35,843 nt of DNA from contig NZ_JAILMR010000023.1 in assembly GCF_024692365.1 (NCBI RefSeq), forward strand, positions 1-35,843, given 5' to 3'. Position 1 is the stretch's first letter. Each line of letters starts with the position of its first letter. This document shows positions 24,426 to 31,032 of this stretch, in pieces. The notes beneath the pieces were generated by a model. That model did not search any database. It had not been told where the DNA came from and saw only the letters and a program-made list of their open reading frames with translations. The position numbers and the translations under genes were made by a program. The stretch comes from Ruminococcus sp. (lineage in GTDB: Bacteria; Bacillota; Clostridia; Oscillospirales; Ruminococcaceae).

Positions 24426-24467
24426 TCGGCAAATCATACGGAAAAAACTCAAATCTGAATAAAGCTG

Positions 24468-24496
24468 TTGACTGTTTGGGAAAAATAGGTTATAAT
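24468..24496 (+). promoter_or_regulatory. Promoter of the 24545-27203 operon
   Basis: TTGACT (24468-24473), 17 bases, TATAAT (24491-24496), 48 bases before the first start codon. It is back-to-back with the GNAT promoter. Confidence 0.85.
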
Positions 24497-24544
24497 ATAT
24501 CTGAATAGATACTGACCCTTTGACGCTGATCGTTGGGAGAAAAT

Positions 24545-24868
24545 ATGCTGAGAGAAGAACTTGACGGGATAGTTGAAAGATATGATCTGGTGAAGCGGAC
24601 TTTTGACAGTTTCTGGATATGCTTTGAGAACTATCTGACGGACGACATCACAAGAGAAGAAAGCAGAGAGTATGGTCTGACGGACAAAAATCAGGTAGAG
24701 GTCAGGCTGTATGGGTATTCCTTTGTGGTATCAAAAAAGTTCAGCCGTGATTTCATCAAGGTGGATCTTGATGTTTACAAAAAGGACAGCAATCCTGAAT
24801 TTGCTGAGTACTCATGCATATACAGCCTTGATGGTGAGTGCGAGGACGACTATTTCGTTATCACCTGA
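24545..24868 (+). CDS. Unknown acidic protein, 107 residues
   Basis: No family recognised. The protein is soluble and acidic, with an N-terminal helix (LREELDGIVERYDLVKRTFD) and a beta-rich second half (QVEVRLYGYSFVVSKKFS, then YSCIYSLDGECEDDYFV). ATG 24545 follows GGGAGA at 24535-24540; the alternative TTG at 24533 lies upstream of this site. First gene after a consensus promoter and probably co-transcribed with the DUF2461 gene 62 bases later. Confidence 0.72.
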   Translation: MLREELDGIVERYDLVKRTFDSFWICFENYLTDDITREESREYGLTDKNQVEVRLYGYSFVVSKKFSRDFIKVDLDVYKKDSNPEFAEYSCIYSLDGECEDDYFVIT

Positions 24869-24930
24869 CAGGGTCGGTACAAATGAAGAAATAAGAACGA
24901 GATGATGTAAAGAAAGCAGAGGTAACAGCT

Positions 24931-25608
24931 ATGCCATTCACACCTAATGCACCGCAGTTTTTGTTTGAAAACTACACCCGCAACGACAAGGAATGGTTCA
25001 AGGCGAACAAGGAAACTTACGAAAAGGAAGTTCTTGTTCCCATGCGGGAGATGATAGAATATCTTACGCCGCTGATGGGGCGTATCGACAGCAAGATAAT
25101 TTGCTCGCCGAAAAAGGTCAGCCGTATTTACAGGGACGTCAGGCTTATAAGGGACGGTATGTTTTTCAGGAAAAGCATATGGTTCTCACTTATGCGCCCG
25201 AAGGAAAGGTTTGTCAGCAAGCCCGAGTTCTTCTTCTGGATAAGTCCCGATGATCTGGGCTGGGGCTGTGGATATTACAACATACCCTCTCCTGTTGTTG
25301 AGAAAGTTCGTATGTACATACTCAACCGCGACAAGGCGGCTGTGAAGGCAATCGACGCTTATGAGAGTCAGGACAGCCTTGTGCTTGACGGCGCAGCCTA
25401 CAAGCGTGACAGATATCCCAATGAACCCGTTAGATACAAGAACTGGCTGAACAGAAGAAATCCTGTGGTGCTTCATTCAAGCGATGACCCCGAACTGTTT
25501 TTCGGGGATAAGCTTTGCGAAAGGGTGGCGGCAGACTTCGAGAAGATAGCACCCGTGTACGAACTTTTCATAAAGGCAGAGGATGCTGTGGCAGCGGAAT
25601 CGACTTAA
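24931..25608 (+). CDS. DUF2461-family protein
   Basis: 225 residues. The N-terminus (FLFENYTRNDKEWFKANKETY), then SRIYRDVRLIRD, a Phe/Trp-rich section (FFFWISPDDLGWGCGYYN) and the late motif KRDRYPNEPVRYKNWLNRRN follow the DUF2461 pattern. The family is widespread and has no established function. An AGAGGTAA site precedes ATG 24931. Fourteen bases separate its stop from the EFR1-type gene. Confidence 0.88.
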   Translation: MPFTPNAPQFLFENYTRNDKEWFKANKETYEKEVLVPMREMIEYLTPLMGRIDSKIICSPKKVSRIYRDVRLIRDGMFFRKSIWFSLMRPKERFVSKPEFFFWISPDDLGWGCGYYNIPSPVVEKVRMYILNRDKAAVKAIDAYESQDSLVLDGAAYKRDRYPNEPVRYKNWLNRRNPVVLHSSDDPELFFGDKLCERVAADFEKIAPVYELFIKAEDAVAAEST

Positions 25609-25622
25609 AACGAGGTGAGAAG

Positions 25623-26396
25623 ATGGTCTTATATTTCAGCGGAACGGGCAACACCCGTTATGCGGCAGAGGTGATAGGTGAACTTCTGCACAATGAAGTC
25701 AAGGATATGAGAGAATTGATAAAGACGGGCGTTAAGACGAAGTTCTATTCAAAAGCGCCCTACATCATCTGTGCCCCTATATATGCATGGAGATTCCCGC
25801 CGCTGGTTGAGGGCTTTCTGGAGCGTTCCGATTTCTGGGGCAGTGACAAGGTATACTTTGTGGCGACCTGTGAATCTCAGACAGGTGACGCGGCAAGGTA
25901 TCTCAAAAAGATATGCGAGAAAAAGGGCATGACCTTTATGGGATTTGCGGGCGTGCCAATGCCCGAGAACTATATCATCATGTACAAGCCCCCGAAAGAG
26001 GATGAGCAGAAGCACATTTTCAGGATGGCAAACAGTGAACTTGTGAGTATAGTCAACACTATCAGCCGAGGAGAAGTGCTGAAAGATGATCTGGATATGA
26101 AGCTGCTGAAACCTCTGACGAAGCTGGTAAATCCATGGTTTTTCGGGGCTTGCGTTTCAAGCAAAAAATTCCGCACCACGGATAAATGCACAGGCTGCGG
26201 AAAATGTGTTGAAGCCTGTCCTTACGGCAGCATAAGTTTAGTTAACGGCAGACCCGTATGGGGCGAAAAATGTATGCACTGTATGTCATGCATTTGCGGC
26301 TGTCCCTCGGAGGCTATCGAGTACGGCAGATGGACAGTCGGAAAAGAACGTTATTACTGCCGCAAAAAGCCTAATATCACTTGGAGGTACAAATAA
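25623..26396 (+). CDS. EFR1-type flavodoxin-ferredoxin protein
   Basis: 257 residues. The N-terminal flavodoxin part shows the FMN phosphate loop FSGTGNTRY (5-13) and spans about 1-165. The C-terminal part binds two [4Fe-4S] clusters: Cys189, 192, 195 and 199 (CTGCGKCVEACP) and Cys217, 220, 223 and 227 (CMHCMSCICGCP). This matches the EFR1 family, which probably moves electrons between iron-sulphur and flavin partners in anaerobes; its partner is unknown. GAGGTGA lies before ATG 25623; a longer in-frame extension into the upstream gene is not supported. Confidence 0.9.
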   Translation: MVLYFSGTGNTRYAAEVIGELLHNEVKDMRELIKTGVKTKFYSKAPYIICAPIYAWRFPPLVEGFLERSDFWGSDKVYFVATCESQTGDAARYLKKICEKKGMTFMGFAGVPMPENYIIMYKPPKEDEQKHIFRMANSELVSIVNTISRGEVLKDDLDMKLLKPLTKLVNPWFFGACVSSKKFRTTDKCTGCGKCVEACPYGSISLVNGRPVWGEKCMHCMSCICGCPSEAIEYGRWTVGKERYYCRKKPNITWRYK

Positions 26397-26399
26397 TAA

Positions 26400-27203
26400 A
26401 TGGATATGAACGATATGAAGTTCAGCTGGCAGTATTCCCCCGAACACAAATTCGAGTTCAAACCGAGACTTGCAAGGGGCGAACGTTCAGTGGGCGGCGG
26501 ACTATGGTTCGTGGCACTGATACCGCTGGTCGGTATAATTCTGGAAAGCTTCGCGGTGGATAAATATTCTGGTGCGGTGCTTTGGCTGACAGTTATTGTA
26601 TTGTTATTTTTCGGCTGCTGGGCTGACCTCAAACACGCCGACGACCTCGATGAAATGACGAAGGCAAACCTTTCAAAGGTTGTGATGATACCTCCGCTGT
26701 ACCTGTACCGCAGGGATAAACTTCGCGGTGTCGGCACAACTAAGAGTATCGTTCTGGTGATACTTATCGCGGCGGCAATCTTCTCAAACGGTTTTGTTCA
26801 GGGTCTGACAGTGAATGAGAAAAGCGTTAAGGAAAGACTGGAAAACACCCCTGTATCGGTGCTGGGCTATAATACTTCCGACGATGAAAAGACCGTGGGA
26901 CACATGATGGAAAGCTGGTTCGATAAAAGTGCTTACGAATGTGAGTGTACACATTCGGGTGATATTTACGAACTGGTTTACAGTGGCAAGCATGAGGGCA
27001 AGTCCGCAGAGGTCACAGTAAATGTTGAACATGACGGCTTTGTTTTCAAGAAGATCAAAGCTGAGGGCGTAAAGCTTGACGGCGTAGAACTTGAAGATGA
27101 TGAACTGAAAGATACCAAGAAAAAGATATTCCTCGGAGATGAAGCGGAGGAGGAAGAAACCGAGTCCGCCAATGAAGAGTCGGCAGAGGAATCAGAAGAA
27201 TAA
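26400..27203 (+). CDS. Unknown membrane protein with acidic tail, 267 residues
   Basis: No family recognised. Three hydrophobic helices are visible: about residues 35-52 (LWFVALIPLVGIILESF), 58-78 (AVLWLTVIVLLFFGCWADL) and 118-136 (SIVLVILIAAAIFSNGF). The C-terminal domain (about 145-230) is soluble and beta-rich, and the last 25 residues are almost all Glu/Asp/Ser. GGAGGTA precedes the ATG at 26400, which starts three bases after the EFR1-type stop. Last gene of the operon, followed by a terminator. Confidence 0.78.
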   Translation: MDMNDMKFSWQYSPEHKFEFKPRLARGERSVGGGLWFVALIPLVGIILESFAVDKYSGAVLWLTVIVLLFFGCWADLKHADDLDEMTKANLSKVVMIPPLYLYRRDKLRGVGTTKSIVLVILIAAAIFSNGFVQGLTVNEKSVKERLENTPVSVLGYNTSDDEKTVGHMMESWFDKSAYECECTHSGDIYELVYSGKHEGKSAEVTVNVEHDGFVFKKIKAEGVKLDGVELEDDELKDTKKKIFLGDEAEEEETESANEESAEESEE

Positions 27204-27216
27204 GTGTACGAAAATT

Positions 27217-27255
27217 TACCCCTGTGTAGAGAACATCTGCACAGGGGTAGTTTTA
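27217..27255 (+). terminator. Rho-independent terminator of the 24545-27203 operon
   Basis: TACCCCTGTG (27217-27226) pairs with CACAGGGGTA (27240-27249), followed by GTTTTATT. Confidence 0.9.
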
Positions 27256-27305
27256 TTATAGTCGTTTCTTTCCTAAGTAATAATTTGTAAAATACTTGCT
27301 AAATA

Positions 27306-27962
27306 CTATTTATTAAGCTGTTCGATAACAGGTATCACGTGGGCGAGAGTTTCACAGCAGGCAAACATCAGCGCGGAAGTGTCTTCATCGGGCTGAGAAA
27401 GGTCGGGGACGAAAACAGGCACACAACCTGCGGATTTTGCAGAACGGATACCGTTGGGAGAATCTTCAAGAGCGATACATTCAGCAGGGGGAAGACCCAG
27501 TTCTGCGGAAGCTGTTATGTAGATATCGGGGTCGGGCTTGGAACTTTTCACCATATTCCCGCATACGACTTTGTCAAAATGGTGGTACACACCGATGGAT
27601 TCAAGATACAGCTTGGTGCGGACATTGTCGGTGGCAGTAGCCACTGCAAGGCGAAGACCGTTGTCCTTGCCGTAAGCGATGAGTTCATCGAGTCCTGGCT
27701 TTTTTTCTATGCCGTTTTTTTCGATATATGCATTCATCAGTTCAATGCGTTTAAGGCGGACTTTAGCGTAATCAAAATCGGGGCTTATCTCCTTTTGCAG
27801 TTTGGGACCTGCGTATTTCCCCGCAAGGGAGCGAATGCCGAGAACGTGTTCCTGCTTCATTTCCCAGCCATAGAAAGCGGCGGCTTCACGCCAGAAGCGT
27901 GTGAGCAGTTTTTCGGTATCCACCATAAGTCCGTCCATATCGAATATCAGTCCGTTGATCAT
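27306..27962 (-). CDS. HAD-superfamily hydrolase, beta-phosphoglucomutase-like phosphatase
   Basis: 218 residues. Motif I FDMDGLMVDTE places the nucleophile Asp8 and Asp10, motif II is VATATDN, motif III is the Lys in KSSKPDPD, and motif IV is ALEDSPNG. A helical cap sits between motifs I and II, as in subfamily I phosphatases and beta-phosphoglucomutases. The substrate is unknown, probably a sugar phosphate or similar. ATG 27962 (MINGLIFDMDG) follows GAGGTAG; upstream in-frame codons are not supported. No terminator was recognised after it apart from the convergent one at 27217-27255. Confidence 0.92.
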   Translation of the reverse strand: MINGLIFDMDGLMVDTEKLLTRFWREAAAFYGWEMKQEHVLGIRSLAGKYAGPKLQKEISPDFDYAKVRLKRIELMNAYIEKNGIEKKPGLDELIAYGKDNGLRLAVATATDNVRTKLYLESIGVYHHFDKVVCGNMVKSSKPDPDIYITASAELGLPPAECIALEDSPNGIRSAKSAGCVPVFVPDLSQPDEDTSALMFACCETLAHVIPVIEQLNK

Positions 27963-28058
27963 TTTAGCTACCTCACTTTTGTGGAAGAATTTTTTCTCCT
28001 TTGATTTTAGCATATTGAGGGGAAGAAGTCAAGGGTGAGCAGAAAAAGTGAGATAGAA

Positions 28059-28322
28059 TGCCAAGGAGAAAAAGCGCGCGGTCAAGCCTCGCGCTAGCAG
28101 GCTTGCGGAGAGCTCGAGAGGCAGAGCCTCTCGGTCAAGGCACAAATGCGACGTGGCAACAAAAAAAGCAATAGCAGACTATCTCCCGACCACAGGCGCG
28201 GCAATAACAAAATATAAGAGCGTGGACAATCAAACGTCCACGCTCTATCTGCGTATATTTATTGCTGCGCCCGCCGTCAAACAGCGAAGCGCCTTTGAAG
28301 GCTCGACCCGTCAGGGGCGACA
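28059..28322 (+). repeat. Structured intergenic repeat, copy D
   Basis: Starts TGCCAAGGA at 28059 and ends GGGGCGACA at 28322. Helices: AAGCCT/AGGCTT, CGAGAGGC-AGA-GCCTCTCG (28115-28133), long-range GGCGCGGCAATAA with TTATTGCTGCGCC, inside it a perfect GAGCGTGGAC/GTCCACGCTC (28218-28245), and GCCGTCAAA/TTTGAAGGC with one mismatch. This copy lies between two minus-strand genes, upstream of the HAD gene and 27 bases from the stop of the next gene. Confidence 0.85.
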
Positions 28323-28348
28323 CTGTCAACCGCAGTCCGTCGAAAGTA

Positions 28349-28867
28349 TCATCTGGCAGAATTGAGCCGCGTTTTCTCACAGTTTATCATACCACTTGAA
28401 ACGACCGCGTCATGAACTTTGACGTGTAAATAGATAAGCAGAACGAACTGATATATCAGTAAAGGTGCTATGTACCATGCAAAAACTGCAGCCAAGATAT
28501 CGTTTAAAAAACCGAGAACAATGATCGATCCAATGACATATACGACGAACTGACCCAATAATCCGAGAAATGCCTGTATATACCAAACGACGATCCATTT
28601 CATCGAAAACTGACTTACTGCACATTTAAGTCTTTCAGTAAACAGTTTTTTTGAGATCACCGTGATCGCAAAACCACTTATCAAAGCGCCCAGCAGGTAA
28701 AATATAGGGCTGACACCGAATTTAAATGCAAAATACTCATAGCCTGTGTCAGCTTTCTTGTTCAGAAATAGGAATTCAATCGCTGATATTGCAAATAATG
28801 CTGCCCAGTTTGCTATCCAGAAAATTGCTGTAAATAAGATGTTATTTGATAAAGATTCTTTTTTCAT
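28349..28867 (-). CDS. Small polytopic membrane protein, unknown
   Basis: 172 residues with about four hydrophobic helices (ILFTAIFWIANWAALFAISA, SPIFYLLGALISGFAITV, WYIQAFLGLLGQFVVYVIG and APLLIYQFVLLIYLHV). No family recognised. ATG 28867 (MKKESLSNN) has GAGAGG nine bases upstream; the ATG at 28876 would have no spacing to that site. Its last residues (INCEKTRLNSAR) lie just outside repeat D, so the 3' end may have been altered when the repeat inserted (inference). A promoter with a palindrome on its -10 box lies at 28893-28922. Confidence 0.75.
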   Translation of the reverse strand: MKKESLSNNILFTAIFWIANWAALFAISAIEFLFLNKKADTGYEYFAFKFGVSPIFYLLGALISGFAITVISKKLFTERLKCAVSQFSMKWIVVWYIQAFLGLLGQFVVYVIGSIIVLGFLNDILAAVFAWYIAPLLIYQFVLLIYLHVKVHDAVVSSGMINCEKTRLNSAR

Positions 28868-28892
28868 ATTGTTCATCCTCTCTGTGTCAGTA

Positions 28893-28922
28893 TTTATACT
28901 GCTGTAACATATTAACACTCAA
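28893..28922 (-). promoter_or_regulatory. Promoter of the 28349-28867 gene with overlapping palindrome
   Basis: Minus-strand TTGAGT (28917-28922), 18 bases, TATAAA (28893-28898). The perfect palindrome CAGTATTTATACTG at 28888-28901 covers the -10 box and could be an operator. Confidence 0.5.
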
Positions 28923-29067
28923 AAGTAATGATATTGTGAAAAATTGGCAGATTGTTTGTGATAAGTTTTCGCAATTGTTGTGTGTGAGTATAGGAGAAAA
29001 CCATTTTAAAGTGAAGTCATATATAACGAAAATAATTATGCAATTTAAATTATAAATTACTTAACTC

Positions 29068-29096
29068 TTTACATTTGTTCGATGATATGATATAAT
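29068..29096 (+). promoter_or_regulatory. Promoter of the pyruvyl transferase-like gene
   Basis: TTTACA (29068-29073), 17 bases, TATAAT (29091-29096), with extended -10 TGA. It lies 50 bases before the start codon. Confidence 0.85.
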
Positions 29097-29146
29097 TATC
29101 ACAGCACAATCATCACCAAACAGCGCATAAGGGGGCTTATCACGAT

Positions 29147-30976
29147 ATGGAACAGGGACTTAAAATACTGCTGGTTTGTATTACTAATAAAAATTACGGA
29201 GATACTATCATCGCCGATTGTACAGAGTATCTTCTTCACAAAGCCCTGGGCAGGGCTGATAAAAGCTGTAAGGTGCTGAGATACAGCATTATGAGCTGTG
29301 ACCTGTGGCAGATAAGGTATGCTGACGCTGTGATTTTCGCGGGGGGAGGGCTTATCAAATATGAGCACGAGGATTTCTGCGAGCGTATATCGGAGATAGT
29401 TGAAGAAGCCGAAAAGTTCCGCGTGCCTGTGTTCCTGAATGCCATGGGCGTTGAGGGTTATGACGAGAATAACGAACGCTGTCAGCGGCTGAAACGTGCT
29501 TTGAATTCGGAGACTGTAAAGGCTGTCACCATCAGGGACGACTACGACTTGTTCAAAAATGAGTACGCTGCCCGAAAAGGACTGAGGGTCAAGCCTGTGT
29601 TCGATACTGCTGTGTGGGCGGATAAGGTCTACCGTGAAGTGCCCGAGAAAAGTGATGTCATCGGGCTGAATATGGCTCGCGGCGATATTTTTGCGGATTA
29701 CGGTTCTGCCGATATCGACGAGGAATATATGCTGAAATTCTGGAAAGACCTTACGGATAAACTCACGAAGCGCGGTTTGAAGTGGAAGATATTCACAAAC
29801 GGTTTTGACAGCGATGAGAAGTTCGCGGTGAAACTGAATGAGATGCTGGGCGGTGAGAAACTTCCGCAGGTTGGGTCTCCGAGACAGTTGGTGAGATATT
29901 TGTGCGGCTTTAAAGCGGTGGTCGCTGTTAGGATGCACGCCTGCATAACTTCCTGTGCGCTGGGTCTGCCCTGCGTGGGACTTGTATGGAATGACAAGCT
30001 CAGAATGTGGGGAGAGAAGATAGGTACTCCCGAAAGATATATCGAGCCTGAAGAACTCAATGCGGACAAAGTTCTGCTGATGCTGGACAGGGCGATGTTC
30101 GAGGGCGGAAAGTCAGTTGGGGTTGTCGGCAAACAGCTGGCTCCCTTTGAACTGAAAAGATTTTTGTGGAAAGAATGCAAGCACCGCGGCGCAAAGTATG
30201 AGGGTAAGCTGGCGGACAAGATAATGGAAGTCGGGCTTGGTGGAGTACAGCACAAGTACAAGGCGCTGAACAATCTCAGCGAGATGAAGCGCAGGCTGGA
30301 GAGAGGCTGTACTGTCTTTGAGGCTGATGTACGGCTGACTTCCGACCTGAAAGCTGTTTGTGTGAACAGCTGGTCGGAGAAGACCCTGAAAATGCTGGGC
30401 ATTGAGTACAACGAGAACAGCCGTCTTGGTATACCCGAGAAGGATTTTCTTTCGGCGAGGTACGATGGAAAGTACAAGACCTGCAGTTTTGAACAAGTGG
30501 CAAAGGAGTTTGCTGTGCGCAGCAATGCGCGGCTGATGATAGATATCGGCATACCGCCCAAAGAACAGCATGAGGCTTTGTTGAAAGAAACGGCGAAGAT
30601 ACTGAAAGCGACTGGGCTGGGGAAAAAGCGCACTATGATACGTGTTCAGCGGGAGAAGGACATAAAGCTCTGGCAGACGCTGGAATGCGACTGCACGATA
30701 GTGTACTTTCTGAAAGATTCAGCTGACCCTGTCGAGCGTGAAGAGTACAGGAACAAGGCGTTAAAGGTATGCAAGAAATACGGGATAGACACTATCTCGA
30801 TGGTGGCGCAGACCTACACCGCTGAAACGGCTGAACTTCTGAAAAGTAAAAATCTGAAACCTGTGATACTCAGCTGTGACCAAGTCGGGGACGCTGTTGA
30901 AATGATAGAGCGTGGAGCCTACCTTGTGGGCAGCAATTTCTATTCTGCGAGGTACATAAAAGACCTTACAACATGA
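29147..30976 (+). CDS. Polysaccharide pyruvyl transferase-family protein fused to a degenerate GDPD-like domain
   Basis: 609 residues. Residues 1-330 match the polysaccharide pyruvyl transferase (CsaB-like) fold: NYGDTIIADCTEYLL near the start, the glycine-rich AVIFAGGGLIKYE, and the conserved Arg262/His264 in VAVRMHACITS. Such enzymes add pyruvate ketals to envelope polysaccharides. Residues about 365-605 look like a glycerophosphodiester phosphodiesterase barrel: His369, then FEADVRLTSD with Glu392 and Asp394. The usual second catalytic histidine (HD motif) is replaced by Asn407 (CVNSW), so the domain may bind rather than cleave. No signal peptide. AAGGGGG lies 11 bases before ATG 29147. 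Transcribed alone. Confidence 0.82.
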   Translation: MEQGLKILLVCITNKNYGDTIIADCTEYLLHKALGRADKSCKVLRYSIMSCDLWQIRYADAVIFAGGGLIKYEHEDFCERISEIVEEAEKFRVPVFLNAMGVEGYDENNERCQRLKRALNSETVKAVTIRDDYDLFKNEYAARKGLRVKPVFDTAVWADKVYREVPEKSDVIGLNMARGDIFADYGSADIDEEYMLKFWKDLTDKLTKRGLKWKIFTNGFDSDEKFAVKLNEMLGGEKLPQVGSPRQLVRYLCGFKAVVAVRMHACITSCALGLPCVGLVWNDKLRMWGEKIGTPERYIEPEELNADKVLLMLDRAMFEGGKSVGVVGKQLAPFELKRFLWKECKHRGAKYEGKLADKIMEVGLGGVQHKYKALNNLSEMKRRLERGCTVFEADVRLTSDLKAVCVNSWSEKTLKMLGIEYNENSRLGIPEKDFLSARYDGKYKTCSFEQVAKEFAVRSNARLMIDIGIPPKEQHEALLKETAKILKATGLGKKRTMIRVQREKDIKLWQTLECDCTIVYFLKDSADPVEREEYRNKALKVCKKYGIDTISMVAQTYTAETAELLKSKNLKPVILSCDQVGDAVEMIERGAYLVGSNFYSARYIKDLTT

Positions 30977-30990
30977 TATCCAAAACAAAA

Positions 30991-31018
30991 AGCCATAGCA
31001 CGCATTTGTGCTATGGCT
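30991..31018. terminator. Bidirectional terminator between the pyruvyl transferase-like gene and valS
   Basis: A perfect 11-bp stem (AGCCATAGCAC 30991-31001 with 31008-31018). On the minus strand TTTTTGTTTTG follows it, so it ends valS; on the plus strand TAGTTTATT follows. Confidence 0.9.
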
Positions 31019-31032
31019 TAGTTTATTGCTTA

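Noticed and set aside
25515..25622. N-terminal extension of the EFR1-type protein
   Set aside because: It overlaps the DUF2461 gene in another frame; ATG 25623 gives the family start and has GAGGTGA upstream.
13387..28322. CRISPR or integron-like interpretation of the dispersed repeats
   Set aside because: Copies are about 270-300 bp, far apart, in both orientations and without regular spacers or an adjacent integrase or Cas gene.
28153..28365. Frame of 70 residues inside repeat D
   Set aside because: Same reasons: structured noncoding repeat, frame not shared with copies A and C.
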